DNA of 38,754 bases from Hymenobacter metallilatus. GTDB taxonomy: Bacteria > Bacteroidota > Bacteroidia > Cytophagales > Hymenobacteraceae. Below, one piece after another: positions 15,519 to 23,219 of the stretch. A program made the position numbers and the translations under genes. Under the pieces are notes generated by a model. That model made no database searches and was not told the DNA's origin. It saw only the letters and a list, made by a program, of their open reading frames with translations. Numbering within the stretch: position 1 is the first letter of the stretch; every line of letters starts with the position of its first letter. The stretch is from assembly GCF_003944705.1 (NCBI RefSeq), contig NZ_RWIS01000023.1, positions 1-38,754 on the forward strand, given 5' to 3'.

Positions 15519-15719
15519 ATCAAAACGTTCTCAAGAAGTTGTGTAAATGTTTAAAGCAGTCGCACCTTCTACTAGATGATTTCGCAGCTCGTTATGGATG
15601 GAGTGAAATGCGGTCACAAGTGGAAGAACGAATGAAAGTGACTGTAAACTTTTGACTTAGACATTGTACACCACAGTTGCATGTCGCATCCAAATTCGCA
15701 AGAACTAATGTATTTGACA
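15519..15719. mobile_element. Tn7-like transposon right end with candidate TnsB-binding repeats
   Basis: About 200 bp between the tnsA start and the comM junction. The terminus reads TGTCAAATACATTAGTTC inward from 15719, giving the TGT...ACA end typical of this class. Degenerate motifs recur: GCAGTCGCAC (15556-15565), GCGGTCACAA (15610-15619) and GCATGTCGCAT (15679-15689). TTCGCA is also repeated (15581-15586 and 15695-15700). Spacing and similarity fit TnsB-binding sites, but the consensus is weak. The first five chromosomal bases, CGCAG (15720-15724), are the candidate target-site duplication. Confidence 0.6.
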
Positions 15720-16390
15720 CGCAGCCGGGCGAAATCTCCCTGGCCCACAACGGTGTGTTGTTTCTGGACGAGCTGCCCGAGTTCAAGCGCACGGTGCTGG
15801 AGGTGATGCGGCAGCCCCTGGAGGAGCGGCGCGTTACCATCTCGCGGGCCAAAGTCAGCATCGACTTCCCGGCCAACTTCATGCTCATTGCCAGCATGAA
15901 CCCCTGCCCCTGCGGCTACTACAACCACCCCGAAAAAGAGTGCGTGTGCGGCCCCGGCGTGGTGCAGCGCTACCTCAACAAAGTGAGCGGCCCACTGCTG
16001 GACCGTATTGATTTGCACGTGGAGGTTACGCCCGTTACGTTCGACCAGATGACGGAAACGCGCCGCTCGGAGGATAGCCGCACCATTCAGGAGCGGGTGG
16101 CCCAGGCCCGGCAGCAGCAGGCCGAGCGGTTCCGGGAGTTTCCCGAAATTCACTCCAACGCCATGATGCCTTCCCAAATGGTGAAGGACATCTGCCGCAT
16201 TGATGCTGCCGGCCTCACCCTGCTGAAAACGGCTATGGAGCGCCTGGGTCTATCGGCCCGCGCCTACGACCGGATTCTGAAAGTAGCCCGCACCATTGCC
16301 GATCTGGCCGGCTCCGACGAGATTCAGCTGCCCCACCTGGCCGAAGCCATCCAGTACCGCAGCCTCGACCGGGAAGGCTGGGCGGGTTGA
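15720..16390 (+). pseudogene. comM: comM/yifB 3' fragment, interrupted by the transposon
   Basis: About 223 codons of the Mg-chelatase-like AAA+ ATPase ComM (YifB), whose full length is usually near 510. The fragment starts in QPGEISLAHNGVLFLDELPE, so it retains Walker B, the FMLIASMNPCPCGYYNHPEK region with the CPCG and CVCG cysteines, LLDRIDLHVEV, and the C-terminal domain ending SLDREGWAG. The Walker A half is missing. The reading frame runs back into transposon sequence, with an ATG at 15677 encoding MHVASKFARTNVFDT, so a short chimeric protein is possible. ComM is a branch-migration helicase used in natural transformation; this copy should be inactive. Confidence 0.9.
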
Positions 16391-16393
16391 ATG

Positions 16394-16697
16394 AGTAACG
16401 GAGTATGAGGAACGGAGTAACTGTTCGGCCAACGCAAACGGCCGGTCTAGTTAGCAATAAAGCTGTTTAGAAAGTCAAAAGAACGTCATGCTTATCTGGC
16501 GTCCGCTTGTCGAAGCATCTGTACCGCTTCGTGTGGGCCGTTCAGCCAAGCGGTAGAGATGCTTCAACTTTGCTCCGTGTCTGCTTGATGCGCAGAATGG
16601 GGACGCCAGATGAGCATGACGGTTTCTCTAAACGTTGCCTACTTCTTAAACAGGTTCAATAGTACAATTACTCAGTTACTCCGCTACTCCGTTACTT
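16394..16697. repeat. Nested palindromic repeat between comM fragment and pyrD
   Basis: Three nested inverted repeats. The outer arms are AGTAACGGAG-type sequences (16394-16422 and 16674-16696). The middle arms are 21 bp with one mismatch (16484-16504 and 16601-16621; CGTCATGC...GCATGACG). The inner arms are 18 bp with one mismatch (16512-16529 and 16548-16565). No gene is visible in these 314 bp. The middle unit shares its GTCAT...ATGAC ends with the repeats near 25735, 32778, 33740 and 34633. Confidence 0.8.
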
Positions 16698-16700
16698 TTG
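16693..16700 (+). promoter_or_regulatory. Candidate Bacteroidota -7 box for pyrD
   Basis: TACTTTTG matches the TAnnTTTG -7 element and ends 4 bp before the pyrD GTG. No clear -33 TTG was found. If it is used, the transcript would be nearly leaderless. The box overlaps the right outer arm of the nested palindrome. Confidence 0.45.
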
Positions 16701-16704
16701 CGGC

Positions 16705-17742
16705 GTGATATACGACGCTCTGGTTAAGCCCCTGCTTTTTCGCCTGGATGCGGAAAAGGCCCACCATCTGGTATTCAACAACCTGAAGCGGGCGTACCGG
16801 CTGCCGGGCGCGGCAGCGGCCTTGCGGGGCCTGTACGATTTCCGGCACCCCAACCTGGAGCGCGAGGTGCTGGGGTTGCGGTTTCGCAACCCCCTAGGGC
16901 TGGCCGCTGGTTTCGACAAAAACGCCGAGCTGACGGATGAGCTGGGCGCTCTGGGTTTTGGGTTCGTGGAAATTGGGACGGTAACGCCCCGGCCCCAGCC
17001 GGGAAACCCTACGCCGCGCCTGTTCCGGCTGCCCCAGGATGCGGCCCTGGTGAACCGGATGGGCTTCAACAACCACGGGGCCGAAGCCGCCGCCGCCCGC
17101 CTGCGCCAGCGCCACGACCGGGGCCTCATCATTGGGGGTAACATTGGCAAGAACAAGGACACGCCCAACGAGCAGGCCGCCCAGGACTACGTGGCCTGCG
17201 TGGAGGCTCTGCACGAAGTGGTGGACTATTTCGTGGTGAATGTGTCGTCGCCGAATACGCCGGGCCTGCGGCAACTGCAGGAACGGGAGCCCCTGATTCA
17301 GCTGTTGCAGCAGGTGCAGGAGCGCAACCAGGCCCTGCCCGTGCCCCGGCCGCTGCTGCTCAAAATTGCCCCTGACCTCACCGACCCGCAGCTCGACGAC
17401 ATTCTGCTGATTGCCCGCGAAACCAACCTCAGCGGACTGGTAGCTACCAACACCACCATCAGCCGGGACGGGCTGACTACGCCGGCGGCGACAGTAGCCA
17501 GCCTGGGCGCCGGTGGCCTGAGCGGCAAGCCCCTGCGCCAGCGCGCTACCGAGGTAATCCGCTACCTCAGCCGCCATAGCCGGGGCCAACTCCCGATTAT
17601 CGGGGTGGGCGGTATCCACTCGGCCCAGGATGCGCGCGAGAAGCTGGAAGCCGGTGCCAGCTTACTACAGCTTTACACTGGCTTCATCTATGAAGGCCCC
17701 GCTCTGGTGCGGCGGATTACCAGTGAGCTGGTGAAGTGGTGA
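16705..17742 (+). CDS. pyrD: Dihydroorotate dehydrogenase (quinone), class 2
   Basis: A 345-residue class 2 enzyme oxidising dihydroorotate to orotate in pyrimidine synthesis, with FMN and membrane quinone. The N-terminal helix MIYDALVKPLLFRLDAEKAHH fits membrane attachment. Signature segments are GFDKNAELTDELGALGFGFVEIG, NRMGFNNHG, VVNVSSPNTPGLR with the catalytic-base Ser, TNTTISRDGL and GVGGIHSAQDAREKLEAGASLLQLYTG. The start is a GTG at 16705, supported by the homologous N-terminus and by the lack of an earlier in-frame start. Confidence 0.95.
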   Translation: MIYDALVKPLLFRLDAEKAHHLVFNNLKRAYRLPGAAAALRGLYDFRHPNLEREVLGLRFRNPLGLAAGFDKNAELTDELGALGFGFVEIGTVTPRPQPGNPTPRLFRLPQDAALVNRMGFNNHGAEAAAARLRQRHDRGLIIGGNIGKNKDTPNEQAAQDYVACVEALHEVVDYFVVNVSSPNTPGLRQLQEREPLIQLLQQVQERNQALPVPRPLLLKIAPDLTDPQLDDILLIARETNLSGLVATNTTISRDGLTTPAATVASLGAGGLSGKPLRQRATEVIRYLSRHSRGQLPIIGVGGIHSAQDAREKLEAGASLLQLYTGFIYEGPALVRRITSELVKW

Positions 17743-17790
17743 GTTTTCGTCATCCTGAGCCCAGCAAAGGAACTGATGACAGCAGAACAA

Positions 17791-17829
17791 CTCCGTGAAC
17801 CTCTGCGCATTCCTCCGCGAACCTCTGCG
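17791..17829. repeat. Two tandem copies of a 17-bp CTCCGYGAACCTCTGCG unit
   Basis: CTCCGTGAACCTCTGCG (17791-17807) and CTCCGCGAACCTCTGCG (17813-17829) differ at one base and recur with a 22-bp period, in the gap between convergent pyrD and the next gene. They look like a dispersed intergenic repeat. Confidence 0.6.
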
Positions 17830-17885
17830 AGAAAACCCGTTGGCTCCGGTACATGCTGAGGCCGGCAAGTCAGGATAACTGCCCG

Positions 17886-18542
17886 TCAACCTTTTCCATT
17901 CTCCACTGCCAGTTTGGGTACGTAACGGCGCTGCAGCCAAATCAGCAGCGGTACCAACACCAGCGTGGGCCACAGGAAGTTGAGTGGAAATGGGATAAAC
18001 TTGAGGCTGGTGGCCGAAAATGCTGACACGGCCGCAATGTAAGAGCCCACGAAGCCCGAAATATGATTGCGCAGCCACTGCCCGGCGGGCCAGGGTCCGG
18101 CGCGGCGGAAACCACGCAGCTGCCGGAGCGTCGTCATCAGGCCAATAGCCCCAAATACCACCATGGCCAGGTTGAAAGGGCGGTGCCAGAGCCCGTAACC
18201 CAGTGTGCCGGCAAAAACAGCCAGCCCCAGCAGCGTACTGGCCCAATCGTAAAATTCAGGCTCCTGCCCGTGGCCCATACGCTTATGCTGCAAGGAGCGG
18301 TATCCAAACTGCGCCAGGTACAGGCTGAAGATACCCGTAAGCAGCAGAAATGTTAACCCATTAAGGCTGGCCGACACAATGGCCGTACTGCCTGCCACCA
18401 GCATAGCCCAGAAGAACACCCGCCCCCACAGCCGATGGGCTGGCCCTCCCTTTCGGACTACCAAGGCCACCGGGGCCACAAAGAAACCGGTAAAGCCCGC
18501 GGCAATATGGAGCCAGCGGTTCAGGAGCAGAAATGTTTCCAT
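17886..18542 (-). CDS. Polytopic membrane protein, DUF2306-like
   Basis: A 218-residue protein with about six or seven hydrophobic segments. The first starts at once (LLLNRWLHIAAGFTGFFVAPVAL). It is followed by the short polar motif GGPAHRLWGRVFFW, which resembles the HRxxGrvy pattern of DUF2306-type inner-membrane proteins. The function is unknown. The C-terminal part ends in a basic tail after LVPLLIWLQRRYVPKL. It is convergent with pyrD and probably transcribed alone. The exact family is uncertain. Confidence 0.65.
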   Translation of the reverse strand: METFLLLNRWLHIAAGFTGFFVAPVALVVRKGGPAHRLWGRVFFWAMLVAGSTAIVSASLNGLTFLLLTGIFSLYLAQFGYRSLQHKRMGHGQEPEFYDWASTLLGLAVFAGTLGYGLWHRPFNLAMVVFGAIGLMTTLRQLRGFRRAGPWPAGQWLRNHISGFVGSYIAAVSAFSATSLKFIPFPLNFLWPTLVLVPLLIWLQRRYVPKLAVENGKG

Positions 18543-18717
18543 GAGAAAAGAGCAACAGCGGGGCCGAACAGTGCGCTAAAGGTGGGCGTTTATGGGCAAC
18601 CCCACAACCAGGGCTTACTCAGCTGTGCTTTTCGCCCACTGAACCCTCATATGCGTACTCTCAACTGCTTCCGTAGCGACTTGGCAGCTCGCGCTACCAC
18701 TGCTGCACTGGCCCGGC

Positions 18718-19821
18718 TTATAGCTTTACTCCCAGTCTACACTCAATTACATCGGCGGAGCCACGGTGCACTTTCAGGTCTACGTTGCCAAAAACACGCT
18801 CAGTAAACTGGTACTTCAACCCTAGCCGCTCGTAGTAGAACTTGTTGGACTTGTACGGATTGTACAGGTAGAACCCCAGGTGCGACACAAACGCCAGCCG
18901 CCCGAACAGCAGCTCGTGCCCCAGGTACACCCCGGCTTTTTTTACGTCGGGCAGTTGGTCGCTCACCCGACTGGTATCTTGGAGCTGGGCCAGTAAGCTT
19001 CGGTCGTAAAATCCTTCTATACCAGCCACCAAGGCACTTTTACGGTTTACCCGGCGGCCCAGGGCCAGCGTTACGGAATTTACCAGGTAGCGGCGGTGGT
19101 CGGTAGCATTGCGCTGTTTCCAGCCCACGGAAGTGCTTAGGTTCAGGTAATTGCGCCCCAACTCTACCGGCTGCGGCTCGGGGGCGGTACCCAGCGGCCG
19201 GAACGGGCGCTGCTGGTGGTAGTTCAGTCCCAGCAATACCGTAGGCAGGTTGATGCCGAAGTTGGGCTTGGTAGTGGCGCCATTGGAGTAATGGTTCAGG
19301 CCCAGGCCCAGCAACAGCCCCAGGTGCTCGGTTAGGGCCACATCGTACTCCAGCCGGGTTTGGATGGTAGCATTGAGAGCCGAGCTGACAATGGTATTCT
19401 TGTGGTTGGTTTCCTGGTTGTAGCGCACCGGAAAATAGCCCACGCCCGTCCCGATCCGAAAATTCAGCTCCTGCCGCCGGGTGCGCCAGAAGGCCTTACT
19501 GATGTACACACTGGCCGCGTACGACTTGCCCAGCACTGGGTTGTGGTAGTCGTAGTACACCAGGGCCAGCCCCACTTTGGGGTAGTTGTACCAGGCATGC
19601 CAGGGCTCCGAGCCGTTGGTTTGGCGCTGCACGTTCAGCTCCATGCCGGTTGGGTGCGAAACCGCCAGGTGCTTTACGGCGGGGGTGTGCCCAATAATAA
19701 AGCTGCCCTGCGCATATGCTCCCACTACCAGGGGTGCGGGGGGCTGGCGCTGGGCACACAACGAGTGCGCACTCCCTCCTAATAGCAGTGCGGCCAGCAG
19801 CCACCTGTTCCAACTTGTCAT
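18718..19821 (-). CDS. Acyloxyacyl hydrolase (PagL-like lipid A deacylase)
   Basis: A 367-residue outer-membrane protein with a signal peptide (MTSWNRWLLAALLLGGSAHS, cleavage near CAQ). A beta-rich body follows, and it carries the PagL-type catalytic motif in LGLNHYSNGATTKPNFGIN, with His and Ser in the HxSNG context. The family removes acyl chains from lipid A at the outer membrane. The protein is longer than enterobacterial PagL, as usual in Bacteroidota, with extra beta segments at the C-terminus (VSHLGFYLYNPYKSNKFYYE). A TACTTTTG box lies 23 bp upstream of the start. Confidence 0.8.
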   Translation of the reverse strand: MTSWNRWLLAALLLGGSAHSLCAQRQPPAPLVVGAYAQGSFIIGHTPAVKHLAVSHPTGMELNVQRQTNGSEPWHAWYNYPKVGLALVYYDYHNPVLGKSYAASVYISKAFWRTRRQELNFRIGTGVGYFPVRYNQETNHKNTIVSSALNATIQTRLEYDVALTEHLGLLLGLGLNHYSNGATTKPNFGINLPTVLLGLNYHQQRPFRPLGTAPEPQPVELGRNYLNLSTSVGWKQRNATDHRRYLVNSVTLALGRRVNRKSALVAGIEGFYDRSLLAQLQDTSRVSDQLPDVKKAGVYLGHELLFGRLAFVSHLGFYLYNPYKSNKFYYERLGLKYQFTERVFGNVDLKVHRGSADVIECRLGVKL

Positions 19822-19844
19822 AAAAAAGCAGCAAGCACCAAGGC

Positions 19845-19852
19845 CAAAAGTA
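19845..19852 (-). promoter_or_regulatory. Candidate -7 box for the acyloxyacyl hydrolase gene
   Basis: On the minus strand the sequence reads TACTTTTG, an exact TAnnTTTG match, 23 bp before the start codon. No convincing -33 element was seen at the expected spacing. Confidence 0.45.
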
Positions 19853-19994
19853 GCAAAATCAACGTGTTGGCGGAGCGGAAACTTTACGCGCCGGGCACAA
19901 TGGTAATTTCTTGCTGCTGTATCAGTTAGCCAGCACTTGGCATGTTATGATATGGTAAATTCTGAAGGAAATATAATTCTTCCTGCAACCCTAC

Positions 19995-20041
19995 GGGCTC
20001 AACTTACGCTATGAGCCCCAGAAAACCACGAAAGACGTGGC
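19995..20041 (+). promoter_or_regulatory. Two leader hairpins upstream of the first outer-membrane barrel gene
   Basis: GGGCTCA (19995-20001) pairs with TGAGCCC (20012-20018), and CCACG pairs with CGTGG around AAAGA (20027-20041). They lie 56-100 bp before the ATG at 20097. They may be leader RNA structure; no known riboswitch was recognised. Confidence 0.3.
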
Positions 20042-20096
20042 TGTGCAGTTGGTATCCGAGCCGGTTAATCCGTGCACCTAACCTCCCCTTTTTGAC

Positions 20097-20840
20097 ATGA
20101 AAAAACTTGCTTTACTGGCCGCCCTGGGCGTGGCTTCTGTTTCTGCTGTACACGCTCAGGATGCCGGTGGCTTCCGCCTCGGCGTAAAAGTAGGTGGTAC
20201 CTACTCCAATATTTCCGGCGACAACGTCAGCCAGATAACCGGCCCGGGCTACAGCACTGACCTCGGCGACTACAAGCTGGGCTACAACGTGGGCGTCAGC
20301 ACCAGCATTCCGTTGTCGTCCGATGGGTTTCTCTCGTTTGCGCCGGAGCTGCTGTATAACCGCAAGGGCTACGAAATCAAGTCAATGCAAACCAGCGGCC
20401 TGGCAGCCGGCGTAAAATCGGTAGAGCTGGAGCAACAGCGCGTACTGCACTACCTGGACGTGCCACTGCTGGCAAAAATTAACGCGGGTGGGCTGTTTTT
20501 TGAGCTGGGTCCGCAGGTGAGCTACCTGTTTGGCTCCAAAAACAAGCAGCAGACCACCGTGAAGTACACCGACGGCACCAAAGACAAGGTGGAAAGCAAC
20601 AGCGGCTTTCGGGACTATACCGGCATAAGCCGCGACGAGGCCTACAAATCGGACCTAGCACAGTTCGACATCAGTGGAGTAGCTGGCGTAGGCTACATGA
20701 CGGATGGGGGTATTAGCCTGGGGCTGCGCTACGCCCGGGGCTTCAACTCCCTCATCGACTCCAAAGACCAGGACAACGAGCCAAAGGCCTTCAACAATGC
20801 CTTCACCCTGCAGCTCGGCTACCTGATTCCGACCAAGTAA
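20097..20840 (+). CDS. Outer-membrane beta-barrel protein, PorT-like
   Basis: A 247-residue secreted protein with a clear signal peptide (MKKLALLAALGVASVSAVHA, then QD). The beta-barrel pattern starts at GGFRLGVKVGGTYSNISG, passes LSFAPELLYNRKGYEI and YLDVPLLAKINAGGLFFELGPQVSYL (in part), and ends in an aromatic strand (FTLQLGYLIPTK). These are hallmarks of the Bacteroidota OMP_b-brl_2 (PorT-like) family. The specific function is unknown. A strong terminator follows at 20855, and a paralogue lies downstream. Confidence 0.85.
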   Translation: MKKLALLAALGVASVSAVHAQDAGGFRLGVKVGGTYSNISGDNVSQITGPGYSTDLGDYKLGYNVGVSTSIPLSSDGFLSFAPELLYNRKGYEIKSMQTSGLAAGVKSVELEQQRVLHYLDVPLLAKINAGGLFFELGPQVSYLFGSKNKQQTTVKYTDGTKDKVESNSGFRDYTGISRDEAYKSDLAQFDISGVAGVGYMTDGGISLGLRYARGFNSLIDSKDQDNEPKAFNNAFTLQLGYLIPTK

Positions 20841-20854
20841 TTACCCCTTCCGTC

Positions 20855-20896
20855 AAAATGGCTGCTTCGCTTGCGGGGCAGCCATTTTATTTTTTC
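20855..20896 (+). terminator. Intrinsic terminator after the first barrel gene
   Basis: AAAATGGCTGC (20855-20865) pairs perfectly with GCAGCCATTTT (20878-20888), followed by a T tract at 20891-20896. Confidence 0.88.
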
Positions 20897-21010
20897 GGCT
20901 GATTTATATGCCTTTCTCCGGCTGTCTTCGTTAAAGGCAGCGTGCTGGCACACTTTTCGTTTGGCTGGCTGTGTGCAATTCCCTTTTCTCACTCCAACTT
21001 CGTTGCACTT

Positions 21011-21670
21011 ATGAAAAAACCATTGCTGGCCGCTGCGGCCCTACTCGCCACGCTTGCTGTTACCGAAACCAAGGCCCAAAGCATCCGATTTGGCCTGAAA
21101 GGCGGAGGTAACCTGTCAAATCTGTCGGGCGACCTGACCGACGAGGACCGTTACGAAAACAAAGTGGGTTTCCACGGCGGCGCCATGCTTAACATCGGTT
21201 TGCTTGATGACGGCTTTTTATCCGTGCAGCCGGAAGTTCTGTTCTCGCAGAAAGGCTTCAAGTTTGCCGAAAACCAGGCATTTGGCCTTTACCAATACAG
21301 TGGCAGCCGTACCTACAACTACATTGATGTGCCGGTACTGCTGAAAATAAATGCCGATGGCTTTTACTTCGAAGCCGGCCCGCAGTATAGCTACCTCATG
21401 AAGGTAAAGGACGAAACTAAGCGTAGCATCAACGGAACTGTGTTCAATACCTACTCCGGCACCACCGACCTGAGTAACGTGAACCGCAACGAAATTGGAT
21501 ATGCCGCCGGGCTGGGCTTCCAGTCGGATGCCGGCTTCCTGATTGGCTTGCGCTACAATGGCTCCCTCACCGATTTTGCCAAGGACGGCTACACCGGCGA
21601 CGCCGACGTGCGCAACGCCCGTAACTCGGTATTCCAGGCCTCAGTAGGCTTCCTACTACCCGGTAAATAG
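21011..21670 (+). CDS. Outer-membrane beta-barrel protein, PorT-like (paralogue)
   Basis: A 219-residue secreted barrel paralogous to the gene at 20097. It has a signal peptide (MKKPLLAAAALLATLAVTETKA), IRFGLKGGGNLSNLSGDL, LSVQPEVLFSQKGFKF, YIDVPVLLKINADGFYFEAGP and the terminal strand FQASVGFLLPGK. The ATG at 21011 is chosen because the signal peptide starts there; the frame extends to 20942 without homologous sequence. The two paralogues probably arose by tandem duplication but have separate terminators, so they may be regulated independently. Confidence 0.85.
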   Translation: MKKPLLAAAALLATLAVTETKAQSIRFGLKGGGNLSNLSGDLTDEDRYENKVGFHGGAMLNIGLLDDGFLSVQPEVLFSQKGFKFAENQAFGLYQYSGSRTYNYIDVPVLLKINADGFYFEAGPQYSYLMKVKDETKRSINGTVFNTYSGTTDLSNVNRNEIGYAAGLGFQSDAGFLIGLRYNGSLTDFAKDGYTGDADVRNARNSVFQASVGFLLPGK

Positions 21671-21678
21671 GCTCACCC

Positions 21679-21736
21679 AGCCTGCACAGAAAAGCCCGGC
21701 TAACCAGATGGTTGGCCGGGCTTTTCTGTGCAGGCT
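21679..21736. terminator. Bidirectional terminator between convergent genes
   Basis: AGCCTGCACAGAAAAGCCCG (start of the left arm at 21679) pairs without mismatch with CGGGCTTTTCTGTGCAGGCT (end of the right arm at 21736), and the pairing extends inward to the loop near 21705-21709. Internal A and T runs give each strand a T-rich 3' side. It serves the barrel gene and the dipeptidase gene. Confidence 0.85.
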
Positions 21737-21749
21737 GTACAGGTCATAC

Positions 21750-23114
21750 TTACCCTTGCATGGCGGCCGCGTAGTTGCGGTAGAAGTGCGGGATGGTTTC
21801 GATGCCTTTCAGGAAGTTAAACACGCCGTAGTGCTCATTGGGAGAGTGGATGGCGTCACTGTCCAGGCCGAAGCCGAGCAGCACGGTATCCAGGCCTAGC
21901 TCGCTCTTGAACATGGCCACAATGGGAATAGAGCCACCGCCGCGCGTGGGAATGGGGCGCTTGCCGAAGGTGGTTTCCATGGCATCGGCCGCCGCTTTGT
22001 AGGCCACTGAATCAGTGGGCGTAACTACCGGCTCGCCGCCGTGGTGGGGCTTTACCACTACCGTTACGCCGCTGGGGGCAATGCTTTCGAAGTGCTTCTG
22101 GAACAGGGCCGTAATTTCATCGGAGGTCTGGTGGGGCACCAGGCGCATCGAAATTTTAGCGTAGGCCTTGGAGGCAATAACCGTTTTGGCGCCCTCGCCG
22201 GTGTAGCCGCCCCAGATGCCGTTCACGTCCAACGTGGGCCGGATGCCGATGCGCTCCACGGTGGTGTAGCCCTTTTCACCGTAGGTATCAGGCAGGCCGA
22301 TGCTCTTTTTGAACTCGTCGTCGGAGTGCGGCACGCGGTTCAGCTCGGCGCGTTCCTCATCCGTCAGCACGGCTACGTTGTTGTAGAAATCGGGGATGGT
22401 GATGTGGTTGTTCTCGTCGTGCAGGCTGGCAATCATCTTGCAGAGCACGTTGATGGGGTTGGCCACCGCGCCGCCGTAGAGGCCGGAGTGCAGGTCCCGG
22501 TTGGGGCCGGTTACTTCCACCTCGTGGTAGCTCAGGCCGCGCAGACCTACCTCAATGCTAGGCTCGTCGTTGGCCAGCATACCGGTGTCGGAAATCAGGA
22601 TAACGTCGGCTTTCAGCTTCTCCTTGTTAGCGCGCACGAAGATGCCAAGGTTGTTGGAGCCGATTTCCTCCTCGCCCTCAATCATCACCTTGATGTTGCA
22701 GGGCAGGCCGCCGTCCTGGTTCATCACCTCCAGGGCTTTTACGTGCATGTACACCTGGCCTTTATCGTCGCAGGCACCGCGGGCGTAAATCTTCTCGTCT
22801 TTGATAACCGGCTCGAAGGGGGGCGAATCCCACAGCTCGTAGGGGTCGGCGGGCTGCACGTCGTAGTGGCCGTACACCAGCACCGTGGGCAGCGCGGGGT
22901 CGATGATTTTCTCGCCGTACACGATGGGGTTGCCGGCCGTGGGGCAGAGCTCCACGTTTTCCAAGCCTACTTCCAGGAAGCGGGCTTTCAGGTACTCGGC
23001 GGCCCGCAGCACGTCGCCGTGAAACTTGGGGTCGGCGGAAACCGACGGAATACGGAGCCAGTCGATGAGTTCAGTCAGGAAACGCTGCTGGTTCTGCTCG
23101 AGGTAGGAAGCCAT
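21750..23114 (-). CDS. M20 family metallo-dipeptidase
   Basis: A 454-residue zinc peptidase of the M20 family, close to dipeptidase and carnosinase types. Metal and catalytic segments are VLVYGHYDVQPADP (His, Asp), RGACDDKGQVYMHVKA (bridging Asp), MIEGEEEIGSNN (Glu general base and ligand), ISDTGM and, near the end, LGFGLDSDAIHSPNEHYG. The dimerisation or lid domain lies near 190-350. It is cytoplasmic, with no signal peptide, and cleaves short peptides. Its first 53 bp and upstream region are duplicated at 23782-23922. Confidence 0.9.
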   Translation of the reverse strand: MASYLEQNQQRFLTELIDWLRIPSVSADPKFHGDVLRAAEYLKARFLEVGLENVELCPTAGNPIVYGEKIIDPALPTVLVYGHYDVQPADPYELWDSPPFEPVIKDEKIYARGACDDKGQVYMHVKALEVMNQDGGLPCNIKVMIEGEEEIGSNNLGIFVRANKEKLKADVILISDTGMLANDEPSIEVGLRGLSYHEVEVTGPNRDLHSGLYGGAVANPINVLCKMIASLHDENNHITIPDFYNNVAVLTDEERAELNRVPHSDDEFKKSIGLPDTYGEKGYTTVERIGIRPTLDVNGIWGGYTGEGAKTVIASKAYAKISMRLVPHQTSDEITALFQKHFESIAPSGVTVVVKPHHGGEPVVTPTDSVAYKAAADAMETTFGKRPIPTRGGGSIPIVAMFKSELGLDTVLLGFGLDSDAIHSPNEHYGVFNFLKGIETIPHFYRNYAAAMQG

Positions 23115-23201
23115 GCGGGGTGGTTTAGGGTTGGAAATGCGGGGGTAAAGGTAGGAAAGGCGCGGCGGTAGATATACTCAATTATGTAGCGGCTCCCAAT
23201 C
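23062..23201. repeat. Direct repeat copy 1 (dipeptidase start plus upstream region)
   Basis: 140 bp covering, on the minus strand, the last 24 bp of a GDWEPLHN-stop gene end, about 60 bp of intergenic sequence and the first 53 bp of the intact dipeptidase gene. It is about 95% identical to 23782-23922. The two copies bracket the gene at 23220-23771. Confidence 0.92.
23146..23153 (-). promoter_or_regulatory. Candidate -7 box for the dipeptidase gene
   Basis: The minus strand reads TACCTTTA, one base off TAnnTTTG, 31 bp before the dipeptidase start. In the duplicated copy at 23782-23922 the same place reads TTCCTTTA, so the duplicate has lost the A of the box. Confidence 0.35.
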
Positions 23202-23219
23202 CGTAGACGGTAGACTATA

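Larger units (their letters stand above)
1..15719. mobile_element. Tn7-like transposon (right part) inserted in comM, carrying defence cargo
   Basis: The right boundary is placed at 15719. Up to that base the sequence ends ...TGTATTTGACA, so the element reads TGTCAAATACA inward; from 15720 the sequence encodes the interrupted comM protein. Genes for TnsA-, TnsB- and TnsC-like proteins lie directly inside this end on the minus strand, the usual layout for Tn7-like elements. The plus-strand genes to the left (DUF2188, Ubl/E1/DUF6527, DUF2971, Avs4-like, KAP NTPase) are typical defence cargo. The left end, the 5' half of comM and any target-site duplication lie outside the window, so treating everything back to base 1 as cargo is inference. 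No TniQ/TnsD gene was found in this part. Confidence 0.75.

Noticed and set aside
22041..23171. 376-codon open frame on the plus strand
   Set aside because: It lies antisense to the well-supported M20 dipeptidase. Its His/Val/Gly-rich composition is a shadow of GC-rich coding sequence.
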